DNA of 64,000 nt, taken from Tachypleus tridentatus. Lineage: Eukaryota; Arthropoda; Merostomata; Xiphosura; Limulidae. The stretch is from positions 143,212,127-143,276,126 of the forward strand of contig NC_134833.1 of assembly GCF_004210375.1 (NCBI RefSeq), read 5' to 3'. A model generated the notes under the pieces. That model made no database searches, had not been told where the DNA came from, and saw only the letters and a list, made by a program, of their open reading frames with translations. Below are positions 43,813-57,060 of this stretch, one piece after another. The position numbers and the translations under genes were made by a program. The stretch's first letter is position 1. Each line of letters begins with the position of its first letter.

Positions 43813-46287
43813 AGGTATCCGGAAATTAGTTAATGATTAGGAATAAATTCTCAAGCTTTATTAATATATGTATTATGTCATATTTGTTGGCTTAAAACTG
43901 CATATTTTACACTTTTAATTACCCATACATCATGTCTTGAGTTTAATATTAATCACTTGTTATCATAAATTAAACATATATAATATAGATATTACTATGG
44001 CGGACTCTAGTTTTCTAACGTCCAATTACCTTCTGTTACAGAAGAATAAACCCGAATGTTGAACCCCCTTATCATGTATTCATATTATATATCTCTTTCA
44101 CAAGTTTCAAATAACTCTGTTTGATGTTTGCGATTACATTAGTTATAACAAATAGAAAGACAAAGTTTTAACTCTTTGTACATGAGGGTCAGTACAATTA
44201 AGGAAGCTTTCTTGGAGAATTAATGTTAGCTATGATTCCAAATTTAGCATGAGTACTATCACGAAAAGTCAAAAGTGATAAGCTTTTAGTAAATGCAAAA
44301 ATATTGTGACATAACGAAACAATCAGACTTTTTTAAAACAAAGTATTTTTATTAAAATTTCTCACTAAATTTGTATGATAATCATCTAGCCATTCTTGAA
44401 CATAAGGTGATTTCATATTTTATTTACACACCCTCTAAAACCCTTGAAATGAAATTCAAATTGTTATTTTTTACGGTTAAGGATAGAGTTACACAATGGG
44501 ATATCTTTGCATCATCTATAATGGTAGCGAAACGCAATTTTTAGCGTGATAATTTCGCAAACATACCACTGAACCACTTGATTTTTTCTGAATGAAACGC
44601 AATAATGAATTATATTTTACGTTGTTTTCTATATTCTAACACTATATGGACTAAGTCAGTTTGACCGACCTTGTAACACACTCCCCAAAAAAAAAAGGTA
44701 TTTTATTTCTATCTATAATAAAACAAAACATTAAACGTATACGAAAATCTAATGCAACAATGTACCGACTATTCCAAGCAACATATATAAGAATAAAACT
44801 ACTAACTTATACCAAATCGTAAAAATGTCTGACCACCACTTCAAATAGCGGCTTATAGACATTTATGGCTGTAACTAACTAAGAAGACCAAAAGGTCGTG
44901 TTCTTGTTTTCAGTTTTTATCTCTATTCACTCGCACACAAACATATAATTGGAAGTTGACCTCAGTAAGATATTGGTTCTGGTTACGGTGCTGGATAAAT
45001 GTCCAAAGTCACACGGATTTCTCGCTTTTTTTGTGTGCAGGCAGTTTTACTGGTGTAAAAGGGTTGTTACATGTTTAAGATCTTTCAATACTCGTTTAAA
45101 AAGAATGACATAATACACGCAATATACTTGCACGAAAATTTACCCAAATACATCTGATCAAATTTTCATAATATATTATAAACGACGGGAGGATGCAATT
45201 TATAACTGTTTTTGTTATTACACCAAGTATAATAATAGTAAACCCGTTTCTGTACTCTTCTCGGTTGATTGATTACTCTTAACATTACAAACAACACTTC
45301 ACCAAAGTCTTATGGAACATTTCAGATTTTCTCACAGATTAAAATTGTTTACTTATTTTCTTTTTATTACGGTAGTTAAGTATTCAGTTGAAAGTTTCAA
45401 ACTTTTGTTGACAGTTACATGTAAATTGCTAAATTCTTCTACCTGTGAATAATGTAAATACTATTCCTATTTATGTCCTAATTTTCATTCGTACCTCCTA
45501 AAGAATCAGTTAATCTTCACATTACTTAGATGTCCTGTCATTACACTAATGCTCTCACAACTGAATATAAACTTTATTACTGGTTGTAGCAGATAAATAA
45601 TAGAAATACAACAACATAACAAACACTCCTTCATTTGATTATTGGTATTCAAACCCAACTCTACGGAAAGAACTACCTGCGCCATCTGCTGCGTATCTCA
45701 AACTTCCATTCCCTCAAGCTTACCAGGAGCCGCCGGAGGGGTCTTCTGCGACAGAATGAAAAAGATTTATTTAATTAAATAATACTACGCGTCAATCTTC
45801 CAATAATTACAAAATATTTTGCACTGGGAAATATTCCGCAAATTAACAATAGCACATGACTGAATGTTAGAAATTTTCGGTTTTATGTACGTTATAAACA
45901 AAAATATCACAAACACATATCTTTATAAAAATACATATATCGATATGAGAGAGTATTTGCATGTTTGTCCAAACAAAGTTTATAAATTCTAGTTTAATCT
46001 AAAAATAAGTATCACATTTTCATGGCTTACAGTTACCTAAGTTCTTGAGATTTCTATTCAACCCAACTTTATGACTGGCGCAACTGTGCATTACTTGTGT
46101 TAATTTTTAATTTTATTTATATTTTTGCATATTTAAAATTGGATAAATTATTATGGATCGAATATATGTGTTATCTCATACGTTGATTAGTTCGTTCAAT
46201 ATGAACTAGTATTTATTATTGTGTAGTTTCGTTCGTTTCGTATCTTAGACTAGTTTGCGTGAGAATATTTGTTTCCGAACAAACAAA
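43813..46287. other. Intergenic sequence upstream of DRAP1
   Basis: AT-rich. Contains a decayed SINE-C (44462-44584) and a short GC-richer stretch at about 45655-45750 with no coding frame. The bases before the DRAP1 start show no TATA box; the core promoter cannot be placed. Confidence 0.35.
44462..44584 (-). repeat. Decayed SINE-C copy
   Basis: Same order as the copy at 43679 in the same orientation: AGAGTTACACAATGGGATAT, then GTAGCGAAACGCAATTTTTA, then CATACCACTGAACCACTTG. Confidence 0.55.
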
Positions 46288-46329
46288 ATGCCGAGCAAAA
46301 AGAAGAAGTATAACGCCAGGTTTCCTCCC
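46288..46329 (+). CDS. DRAP1: DRAP1 exon 1
   Basis: Fourteen codons, [14 protein letters not shown], then GTAAGT. The basic N-terminal arm and start of helix 1. Ends in phase 0. Confidence 0.96.
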
Positions 46330-49300
46330 GTAAGTATTTCTTGTTTCACTATCTTTTTTTGGCTGAAATTGATATGAAAGTACTTTGTCGATGTCAAAAT
46401 AAACTATATACATATATTAGGCTTAAGAAGTCAACATTATCTAAGTTGTAAATTTAGAGAGCCAAATGTTTATTTTTTTATTTACCATCAACGTTAATTA
46501 ACCTTATCCTAAGAATATACGCTTTCAGTAACCTTCTATATACTAATGGATTGAATGTTGGATAACTTAATTACTAGTTAAATACTGTTGATAATCTGTA
46601 AGAGGGAACAACACATCTGTTCCACTACTATTACTAGGGCTGCTTGAAATGTCTCAAAATTATTCATCACTGACGAAGAATTTTTAGACGTTCCTTAACC
46701 GTATTAGTGACACTAATGAGTAATGTATTGGTCGGGTTATGAGTGTGGTTGCAAGTTCCAGCATTGTAAAGCCTCAAAGTAACAGGACATAAATTACAGA
46801 ACCTTGGTTCTTGAATCTGGTATCATAGCTATTTTATTGTGCTTAACTAAAAACATTGACAGTCTTTCTTAATGGATTATATAATCATTTTAAAGTTACT
46901 TTTTATTCCATCAATACTACATCTTTGTGTTTGTACAATGTAAGGTATTTCACTTTCTTGCATATTTTTAGGCAAGAATAAAGAAAATCATGCAGACGGA
47001 TGAGGAAGTCGGGAAGGTTGCAGCAGCAGCACCAGTTATTATTTGTATCCTTAAAAACTTCATTTTTTGTTGTCAGACCAGAAACTAATTACATGCTGCT
47101 TTCTTCTGAAATATTTTTGGTACCATGCTTTTCTACGAGTCAAGATTTGTTGTGATATATTGCAGTAATGGGTTCAATATGATCAACAGCTTACCATGGT
47201 GAAGCTCGTTTCATTCCTGGTTTCTCGCAGGTCCAGTGGATTTGTACACATTCCATAAAAATTACAATAAAATCCTTTTACAAAATGCAAACTATAGTTT
47301 CAGCATCTGAGGAAGCAAAAATTACTACTCAATATGGAAGTAGTTTTTGGCTTTTTAAATGCTTCATGGCATAATTACTTGCATAGAATAATTATTTACA
47401 AATTAAGTAAGTTATCAGTTGAATAAAAGAGTTAATCTACTAATTGGCACTAGTAAGACGCATCAATAACTAAAAAACTCCATGATATTAGTTTTTTAAA
47501 TACTTGATGTAAATAAAATAATGTATATGCAAATATGCACAGGTGTTTGCACTAGTGTGTATTGATAAGAACTGGTTGAAGAGAAGTGCAGTGATTGATT
47601 TTGGTATTTCACTGTATTTGAGCATGATTCTAGAAAAGTGTTCAACCTCTACCAATTTGTTGGAGGTTATTTTTGCAGAGGGGATCTTCACTTTTTCAGA
47701 TGAGATTATCATAAATTTTAATGGCATAACTTATACACAACAAATGGAGGCTATTTGGACCTTTTCAAACCCTTTTTTGAGCATAATAAAAATTTAAAGC
47801 TACCCTTTATTTTTCAGGAAATCATTGTTGTAAAGTGTTGCCCTCCACTGTTGCTGATGGCAACTAATTCTATTAGTCAGTTACCCTGTTAAAAGAAAAA
47901 AATCTTAATTGGTGCTGAGTTTGTCTTAAACTTGTTCTCTCATCATCTTATCTTCTGCACAGACAAATCAGGTCTTTGTCCTGTTAATTTCCAAGATAGT
48001 CTTGAAGATACTTATAAGATCACCTATTACCTTTCTATTACTCTGGGAGGATTAGACTACTGTATTCCTTTGAGATTCTGTTGTTAGACTTTGCCATTTT
48101 TAATTTAAGTTAGTGATTTGATTAACTTGATTAGCAATATTCATAAATTCAGTAAGAAAACTGAAATTGTTTGAAGAGACTATTTTATTAAGAAAAACAT
48201 TCTCAATAAAAGTCTCTTCACACAATTTCATGTTTGTTTTACTGATTGGACCAGTGTCTGGAAGATGAGTTTTGAAGTGTATAAAGGTTAAACTGGACAT
48301 TTTCCTGGTATGGCCTGGGGATGAAGGCAGGTGATTCAAGATATGCTGATAACATGTCAGTGTAGGTAAAATTCCTGTGATGATCTAATAGTAGACTTCT
48401 TCATGCCCCTGATGGATGGAGCTTTTATTATTGTATGCTGTGCATTTGGGATGTGAAAATTTGAAGTGGGTTTATTATTTGGGAGAAAAACAAAATTCTG
48501 GTGCTGTGGAAAAACTAGATTTAAGTGTGTTCGTTAATAAAAACCCAAAAACCATTTGCACTGTTAGGCTGTTATGAAAAGATCAAATATATTTCAAAGT
48601 TGTGTTTATAGGAATTTTAAACCTAAAATAAAATTATTGTGACTTTGCTCAAATTTCTGGAAAGTACTTTGTTAAGTTGTAGTCACACCACTATAAGAGC
48701 AGTGCCTACATACTTAAGAGCTGTGATGGGCATTTCAAATGTACTTTGTAAGAACAATGAGGAAATATTTGTAGCTTTAACTTGTTTCTTCATGGTGCAA
48801 AGCAATTAGGGGAACTTGATAAAGGTGTTAAACTTGTTAGAAACAGGAGCAGCTTTCAGTATTCTGCTCCTCCTGTGAATTTTCTGTTTGATTGGTAGAA
48901 TGAAAACATTAGAAATACAGACTTGTATATCAGGATTGATAGAATTACTTTTAAATACAAACTAAATACCAATCAAAGCACATCCACCTGAATACTAGAT
49001 AAGGTTCATAGTAGCTTGAACAAACTTACCTGAAGATAAAAGGCAGATGATTGTAAAAACTTCATCCTATAAACTTCAGTTGCTGAAATAAATTGCAAAA
49101 TCACCAATATATGTTTCTATAATTGTTTCTGTGATAGACATTTGCTGCCTGTTTCACTGTCTATTCATATGAAAACTTGTTATTATTTTTTAAGCTAGAA
49201 TGGTAAACGTGGGAAATGGCTTGATGTAATTTGTATGCCAGCTTGAATTGTTTTATTTAATTTTTTGTTGTTGGATACAAAAGGTATTACATACAAGTGA

Positions 49301-52300
49301 TATTTAATAATACTAAAATTGCTCAGTATAATTCTCCGTCTAAGGGTGACCTTGTTAGGCTGATGACCTTCTATCACTTTGTGTTTTCCTATGTTTTAGT
49401 TTTCTTGAACTTCATGTTGTTAGCAAGGGCATTAGAACTGTTTGTGGAATCTCTTGTCAAACGAACCAGTGATATTACACGGTCCAGGAATGCTAAAACT
49501 CTCACCACTTCACATTTGTAAGTAGTTTTAAATAGCTTATTTTTGTAACTGAATATATTAGCATGAATTAAAATAATTAAAAATTCTTATGCATTTTTTA
49601 CTGATATGAATAACTTACTACATCATTAAATATAATTTCGTAACAGATAGTTGTACCTGTAGCTAGGATCTTTAGCACTTTGACACTTTTAATACTATAA
49701 GTTGTGAAGTTTCATTGTAGTATTTTTTTTATATTTTGTTGTAATGACAAAAAAAATTGACACATGAAATTTCAACCTAAATGGTTTTTATTGTAAAAGC
49801 TGCCTTAGGCTCTGCATAATTTCTTTTCGTACTACATGCGTGAAAATATTATCATAACATACCATTTAGGAAAACAGGGCTGTTGGTCAATATAGGCTGT
49901 CCTATCCACTAAATTATCATTTAAATATTTATTAAGCCTTCAATTAAATGTACTGTATCCACCATATGTGAAAGTAAACCCTTCCAAAGGCTATAAGTAC
50001 ACCCTGTTAAAAAAACAAATAAAAACTAATGTAATTTAAAAAAAACACTTGTATCATATATAGACAAGTATGTATACATAAACTAGCTAGCTATAGTAAT
50101 ATAGAAAGTTGTAATATTACAAAAAGTATTTAAACAAAGAAATCAAAACTGAGTTATTCTAATTATGGTTAGTATGAGTATTAAAACTTTAATCAAAGTA
50201 AAGTACAGAACATTTTGAGCTTCTTAGGTCATTTTCATATTAACAAAAACAAGATGTATCATTAGGTAGAAGAAAGAAATAGGAGATTTCAGACCAAAGA
50301 GTTCTGTGAAAGAATTATAACAAGTTTCATCATATTTTGTCTGTATGCTTGTCTAGAAAAGTCACTTACTTAGATGAAATATTTGTTGAAATAGCAGAAT
50401 TTTGATTTACCTCATAAACATGTATGTAATGAGTTGGGCAGTTTATAAGTACTATACATTTTAGTTTTACACTGCCAATACTATGAAATAGTCGTTGTTA
50501 ATGTTTGGACATTTGTAAGGTGACTTTAAATGAATGATTTGTAGTCATCATTTTATTTCATCACAGTCTCTACAATTAAGTACTACCTCAGTTAATAAAA
50601 AAACTGTCTTGGGTGAAGATTATTTTTTATTTCTCAAAATTTATATTTTTGTTCCCTCCTTCTAAAGTTTTCACCATTAAGTACACAGAAAGATGACATA
50701 CAAATACATCTTTAACTCAACCAATGTTAAACACCTCAGTCACATCTTCACTGACTCTTCTTTTTCAAAAGAAAACAATCGCAGCCTTTCCATTGCAGGT
50801 ACCATCCTAGCAGCTCTTTCTGAATCCTATTGAACAATTCAGTCTTCTCAAAATAAGGAGCCCGAGACTAAATGTAACATTACAAATACGTGGTAGTCTG
50901 GAAAAGTGGTGATTCAAGAGTATTAGATTACATCACTTGTTTGATTAATTACTAGATATAACATTGTTTGACATAATTTTTAAAACAACACAAAATAGAA
51001 GTATTCAAATATGTATTCCCAAAAATATCAATTATGTATCTTGATGTTCTCCAATTTAAAAGTTGTAAGGAAGAAAAGTCTCGCAGAAAATTTTTCACAG
51101 AGTTTTGTGTGGATTGTAATTGAGTTGAGTTATTGTTTAGGCTTATGAATAACATGTTATGCTAGATAACTGTTAAACTTTTTTCCAGTTAATGGCACCA
51201 ATTAAGTTTAAAACAACCTCTTTGACAGCATTATATACTATTGTTTGCTTTAATAACATTAAATATTAAGTAATCTGAGGAACTCTGAAATTTGAAGCGA
51301 GTTGATAATACTTGAAAGACGTATTTTAGCTGTTGTTTCATCATTTAAAAGTGTATTTCTCAAAGCATACTGAAGAATCAATTAAGTGCCTATTAATATG
51401 ATTGAAAAAATTCTAAATGCAGCAAATTTTATTGTGTATTCACATATAGTAGCAGAATATAAGGTGTGTTACATTTTAATACTTTACCATGTTTCAGATG
51501 CAAACAGTATTACCTGAGTATTAATTTTGTTGTTGTAATTTTATTATCAACAGAAATATATTGATATATTTTTTTTTATGTCACTTGAGCTTGCATTTGT
51601 GATTCATCAAATAAAATCTCAGTTGTTGTATCTTTATTTCCAGACTAGAAATTGTTATGTATTCCTTAATTATTTCATGATACAAACCTTTTATCAGTCT
51701 TTGTTTCTTACAGGTTCTGGTATTTGTTCATGCATAGTCTCACAGTTGTGCATATGAGATTTGTGAACATAAGGTTGTTTGCCATCATGTAGTACTTTTT
51801 ATTGACAGATACTTGGTCTTTATCATAAATGGTGAAATCTGTTGGCCTCTGTTAAGAGCTCTGATGTTTATTAAGTTTTGATTGCTAATCAAAATGTTAA
51901 GTAAGCTGGAAAAAATAAAAGTTCAAGTTTATAGTAATTAGCATAATAGATTAGGCTTCTTCTAGGTTTAACGAGAATTATCTGATAAACACTGTTAGTT
52001 TTAGTCCATAGTATTGGGATTTTCCAGACAAAATAAAGTACTGAGACATAAAATATGTATTTAGTTTACTGTTTATGTGACGTACTCACTAGTAACATTA
52101 TAGGGTATAGCTTTTTTTTTTTTGCTTAAAATATTTGGATATAATGTCCCATTATAATGTGTGTTTGTTTTTTATGATATGCCTGAGTTTGATTTGTTAT
52201 GCTTAATGTTTATCAAAAAGTTAATAAAACAAAATTATTTCTCTCTCACAGAAAAGCCTGCATTATAGCTGACCCACAACTTCACTTTTTAAAAGATTTG

Positions 52301-55300
52301 GTAGCATCTGTACCTGATGTTCAAATAGAAGAAGAGATGGCTACAAGTGGTGGTATTGAACCTCAGCCATCAGGTCCTTACCCAACTGGACATTCAGGGT
52401 ACTTAAAATAGAAAGTGTTAAAATTATATTTTACTACTCGATGTAAAATTTTATGTAAGATCTGATTTAATTATATATAATTATGCAAAATGATGTGCAT
52501 AGCCCTTTAATAATTGTTTTAATTGCATCCAGAATTTTTAAACCCTCAAGTTCCACAGGGTGCAGTCTATTGAATATCTAGAGTGTTCACATTGTTATAG
52601 TAATACAGAGCCATATTTTTGGTATTAATCCATAAACAATCACCTTTTTCCAAGTTTTAAAAGCCTCTTGTTACATGATGTATATTAAAATATTGTAGAT
52701 AATTTATACAAGTCCATTATAATGTTTGAAAAGGTTCCAAATAATTTACCTTTTTTTTTTTTTTACAAGTTATTATACTCGAAACCTGTCTTAACTGTTA
52801 ACATTTGTATCTTTTATGTTGTTAATATCTTTTTCAAATGAAGCGTGAGTATAAGTAAATATTCCTTGTCATAAGACAGTGGTTCTGTTTTCTTAACACC
52901 TTGTCATAAGACAGTGGTACTGTTTTCTTAACACTGCATTCTTGATTTAGTCCCTTAGATGTTCAAGAATTAGAAAAGCATATAATAACAGTATTTCAAT
53001 CACTCTGCATATATTACATCCATTGCCAGCATAAGAAATACCTTCACACCATAATTATTGTAACAAATGAGTTATGTAAACAGTCTTTTGATTGTTATTG
53101 TATTTCTTGTATCGCAACTGGCTTCAAGAGTTCTGGAGAGCAAAACTTGTCATTAGCAATGAACATAGTGTGGTTGATTTACTATTGCTATTTACTCTGC
53201 TAATTCTTGATTTGTTTTTGTTTAAAAAATATGATAGGCCTAATGATAATGTCTTCTGAAAAGAATAATTAATTTGTATTTTCTCAGTTGGTTTATAAAA
53301 TGTAAATAGTTGATTGTCATTGAATGAACACCTGAACAGTGTGGTGTATAGGATGTATTTCAGTGAATGTATTATACTTACTGATCATTCAATTCTAATT
53401 TTTTAGAGGCCGACCAAGAAATAGGCCTACTGGAGATGACAGTGCTGGACCAAGTCAATCAACAGCAGAGGACTCTGAGACAGCTAGTGATGAGGAGCTA
53501 AAAAATGATGATGAAGTAGGATTATTTTCTATAAATGTTGACTTAAATATAAAACTATTTTGTAAATAAAAGAGAAAATGTAAGAATTATGTGGTTATTA
53601 ATACCTCGCTACTAACAGAAGTGTATGTGTGGGGGAGAGAAGCCCATCTCGAGGAGTGATTTCAGATGTTTAGACTAGTTGATTTGAAATTTAAGGTTCT
53701 CACCTTTTGATTATATTATTTAGAATGGTTATCTTTGGCATAGTTAATTTGTAGAGTATGGAATACCTTAGTAGAATCTTTTTGTCTCATTTTAAAGTGT
53801 AGTATAACATAATATTCCTGTCCTTATCTTTGGTAGATTTTAAGACTGTCATTCTCATCTGAGTAGCAACTGAGATATTATGGCAAAAAATAAAAAGTTG
53901 ACCAGTTTTGTATTAAACATCACATTATTGTGAATAGTGATTTACTTATTCACATGTAAACTTGTGGTCATCTTTCAGATGTCAGTGTACTTAAATACAC
54001 TACATTTTCCAAGATAATGTTGCTTTTTCCTGCAACTGTTTTTTACTTTATTGTATAAGTTCTGTTAGAAATACCATACAGTTTTAGTACCATTACCTGA
54101 ACTATTGGATACCTGAACTATTGGAGTGACTGTCTACTGTAGAATGAACATTGACTATAATTCTAAATTTACTACACATTTGTGCATGAAATGTAACAAG
54201 TATTTAGTAAGATGTACAAGTCATCATATACTGAAAATGGATGTGCTGCCAAAGGATCTTTCTTGAAAGGCCTGGCATGGCCAAGTGGGTTAAGGCACTC
54301 GACTCGTAATGTGAGGGTCACTGGTTTGAATCCTCATCGCACCAAACATGCTCACCCTTTCAGCTGTGGGGGCATTATGGAATGAATCCCACTATTCGTT
54401 GGTAAAAGAGTAGTCCAAGAGTTGGTGTTGGGTGGTTATGACTGGCTGCCTTCCCTCTAGTCTCACACTGCAAAATTAGGGATGGCTAGCGCAGATAGCC
54501 CTCGTGTAGCTTTGCATGAAATTCAAAAACAAACAAACAATCTTTCTTGAAAGTACCTTTGGAGTATATAAAGAAAAATATCTGTGTAGGGAGAATACTG
54601 AAACACTTGTTAAAGATTCAAAAACACAACACTTGAAATACATCAACCTTGGCGTTTTCTGTGGAAGCAAACAGTAAGATTTGAATATTGCATTTGCTTG
54701 ACCTGTAGAACCACTGAAATGCATATCCATAGTTTTTTTCAGTTTCCTTGTGTATTATATCTGGTGTTTAGTCTTCTCTACCATTTAAGTGTTACTAAAT
54801 TGGCTAAGTATGGTAAAATGACATATTATAGAATATTTTGAATGTCATCCTGTAAAAGGCTGTGGCATGCATATTGTGACTTCTACTCATGCACATGGGC
54901 TTAAAAAGATCTTAACGTTAAATATTACAGTACCATTTAGAATAACTGATATCACTTGCTAAGAAAACCACCTCCTATTTGTAGCAAGTTAATAACTAAA
55001 TGAGTATTTTTATATGTTCACCATTTGTACTAATCAAATGAATGGTGTTGGATACAGTATATTAATAAAATACTTTTTTATTATGACTGTTGTCAAAACT
55101 TCTCTCCTCTTCTAAGGATTCTGAAGATGGAAGTAGTGAAAACACTTTTGATAACCAGAGGATGGTACCCATCCCCAGGAAGTCTGTAATAACCCAGTCC
55201 GAAAGTTATGGAATTAACAACCTGTGAGTTATTATCTTGTTTTATTTCATCACTAAAAAACTGTAATGACTTTATAGAGTAAAGTTTGATTAGTTCTCAA

Positions 55301-56184
55301 AAACTAGCACAGTAACCTACAATTCTTCTAAACCATGTGCTGTCTGATCCATTGATGCAAGTTCAAACAGCATCCATTGAGATTAACTCTTAAATAGCAA
55401 GAATGGTGTAGGTAGCATCATAAGTTGATGGTTGTTGTGTAAGGGTTAATTTGCAACACTTGACAATGTAATACGTGTGATAAATGGTTACTTATAAACA
55501 TATACTTTGTGTGTCTAGAAAGCCATAAGACATAATCTGGTGAAGAAAGCAAAGAATTCTAGTTGCAGATTTTGGCCATCTAGAAAAATAGTTCTGTTGT
55601 CGTGTAAGATAGGTAAACTCTGTGTATTTTAAGATATTTTTTATCTTTGAAATGATGGAAGAGTTTTTTCTTTTGATAAGCAAATGAAAAAGGAATTTAC
55701 ATAACACAATCATGAAACTTTTAAACATGTTGTGGTTACACAAAATTATATCGTGCGTTGTTATATGTCTTTATCTTTAATATACTTCTATGTTTTGACA
55801 AGATGTATTTTTCATGTACATAAAATAGAGATTAGGACTTTTGTATTTTGTTTAAGTATAGTGTAACATATTTAGGTGTTTTTAATAAGTAGTCTGTTCA
55901 TCATGACATTAATAATGTTGCTTCACATCTAACTTGTAAAAAACCTGAGAAGAAAGGAGTTTTATATGTTGAATTTAAGATACATTATATATATGAAAAT
56001 GAAAGACCTTAAATGTAATTCTGGATAAAAATTAAACACTATTTTTCAAGAATAAGCTCTTTGCTGACATGTAACTTAAGGTTTGTTTGGTTTCTCTTTT
56101 AGAAATACTGCCCCACAACTGAGTGCTCCTGCTTTAGTACCAACGTGTATGTTCAACACAAGCACAGATGATTACGATTCCTGA
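46288..56184 (+). CDS. DRAP1: DRAP1 / NC2-alpha transcription corepressor (complete, 7 exons)
   Basis: The exons total 654 bp: 217 residues plus TGA. NC2-alpha pairs with NC2-beta (DR1) through histone folds. The dimer binds TBP on promoter DNA and blocks TFIIA/TFIIB entry, acting in the nucleus. Residues ~8-86 are an H2A-like histone fold, nearly identical to the vertebrate protein: [73 protein letters not shown]. After it come GRPRNRP (~119-126) and an acidic Ser/Asp/Glu run (~130-165). A short tail ends DDYDS, as in human DRAP1 (205 residues). It lacks the long proline-rich segment of the mammalian protein. The start ATG has A at -3. All introns are GT-AG and in phase with no frame break. 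Confidence 0.97.
46972..47044 (+). CDS. DRAP1: DRAP1 exon 2
   Basis: Acceptor TTTTTAG, donor ATTT|GTATCC. Encodes [20 protein letters not shown] and PVII, histone-fold helix 1 into helix 2. It leaves T of a Ser codon. Confidence 0.95.
47045..49423 (+). other. DRAP1: DRAP1 intron 2
   Basis: AT-rich with no recognised repeat. The open frames at 47543-47797 have no family signal. Confidence 0.4.
49424..49517 (+). CDS. DRAP1: DRAP1 exon 3
   Basis: Acceptor TTGTTAG, donor ATTT|GTAAGT. Encodes [20 protein letters not shown] and NAKTLTTSH, the long helix 2, loop 2 and start of helix 3. Split Ser and Leu codons are in phase. Confidence 0.96.
49518..52251 (+). other. DRAP1: DRAP1 intron 3
   Basis: Contains a half-copy of the palindromic repeat at about 50188-50235 (TATTAAAACTTTAATCAAAG then AAGTACAGAACA). 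Otherwise nothing is recognised. Confidence 0.4.
50188..50235. repeat. Half-copy of the palindromic repeat
   Basis: TATTAAAACTTTAATCAAAG and AAAGTACAGAACATTTTGAG match one arm of the element at 28301-28460, followed by CTTCTTAGGTCATTTTCA. The second arm is not present. Confidence 0.55.
52252..52398 (+). CDS. DRAP1: DRAP1 exon 4
   Basis: Acceptor CTCTCACAG, donor AGG|GTACTT. Encodes [20 protein letters not shown] (end of histone fold, TBP/DNA-contacting region) and the linker [19 protein letters not shown]. Confidence 0.95.
52866..52937. repeat. 36-bp tandem duplication
   Basis: CTTGTCATAAGACAGTGGTT/A CTGTTTTCTTAACAC occurs twice back to back with one difference, in DRAP1 intron 4. Confidence 0.85.
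53407..53515 (+). CDS. DRAP1: DRAP1 exon 5
   Basis: Acceptor TTTTTTAG, donor GAA|GTAGGA. Encodes [20 protein letters not shown] and an acidic run. GRP with flanking Arg resembles a small DNA-binding hook or nuclear signal. An acceptor two bases downstream is possible but would change the frame. Confidence 0.92.
54270..54539 (+). repeat. SINE-A full copy with target duplication
   Basis: A tRNA-like head (CCTGGCATGGCCAAGTGGGT, B box TGGTTTGAATCC), a body with CACTATTCGTTGGTAAAAGA, and tail CAAAAACAAACAAACA. A perfect 14-bp duplication ATCTTTCTTGAAAG lies at 54256-54269 and 54540-54553. It is in DRAP1 intron 5. Confidence 0.96.
55117..55223 (+). CDS. DRAP1: DRAP1 exon 6
   Basis: Acceptor CTTCTAAG, donor CCT|GTGAGT. 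Encodes [20 protein letters not shown] and [13 protein letters not shown]. It continues the acidic region. Confidence 0.94.
56103..56184 (+). CDS. DRAP1: DRAP1 exon 7 (coding part)
   Basis: Acceptor CTCTTTTAG. Encodes [18 protein letters not shown] and ends TDDYDS with stop TGA 56182-56184. The conserved acidic C-terminal tail matches vertebrate DRAP1. Confidence 0.96.
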
Positions 56185-57060
56185 AAAAGAAACCTGTAAC
56201 AAATGTATAATACATCTGTATGTGAATGTTAAAAATGAAATATGTCGAACAACATGACCTGTTTGTTGAAAGAAAAAAAAAAACTACATCATTTTGACAC
56301 CAGGTGTCACAGGATTGAGAAGTTTGTTCTGTTACTGTCGGTGATTCAAACTGTTAGGAAACCAATAGTCTAGGATGTCAAAATGTTTGGATTTTAATTT
56401 TTATGAAAAGATCATTTGTTGAAGAGACAAAGCACTTTTTAGTAATTTTCAAAAATGTTTTTTTTTCTTTTGTTACTGATGAATTATCCGTTTCTTTTTC
56501 CAAATACATTTTAAGTAAAATAGAAGGACTTGCTTAAATTTGTGATTTATGGATTTTTAAAGTCCTTTCTAAGATTAAAATTATTAAATACTTCTCAGGT
56601 TTCAAAAGAAAGTTTTTTTTTTTTTTATTTTGTTTTGGTTTCCTATTTATGTTTAAAAAACAAAACGTCTTACTATGTAATTTTATCTCCTTGTATACTC
56701 ATTTGTTACCTTGGTAACATAAATAGGTTTTAATTACTTGTGTGTTTAAAACATTACTAAGTGGTAAAACATTTTTAAGAGTATCTTTCAGGCATTCGTA
56801 AGCTTTTGGTTACCACAATAACAAATAATGTAAAAACTATTAAAAACATTACTTTAAAGTTCTCAGCAACACAAGAACTAGTTTTAAAAATAATTATTTT
56901 ACACTTTTGTTTTACCTCAGTTAAATTTTCTGAACACTGCCTAGAGTATAAAATGACCATTTGTTTAGAAGATGTGTTAGCTTAATTTTTCTGTATAGTA
57001 TTGATTTCTTTCCCTTTTAATGTAAATTCAGTGAATAAAATCTTTTTATTTTTTAAACAT
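56185..57060 (+). other. DRAP1: DRAP1 3' UTR
   Basis: Non-coding sequence after the stop. The best polyadenylation signal is AATAAA at 57034-57039, followed by a T-rich stretch. This would give a UTR of about 0.87 kb. Confidence 0.55.
57034..57039 (+). terminator. DRAP1: Candidate polyadenylation signal of DRAP1
   Basis: AATAAA with downstream TCTTTTTATTTTTT, in the right place and strand. Confidence 0.55.

Noticed and set aside
47543-47797. Open frame of 84 residues in DRAP1 intron 2
   Set aside because: Both strands are open by chance over the same stretch; no splice signals join it to DRAP1, whose exons already connect in phase.
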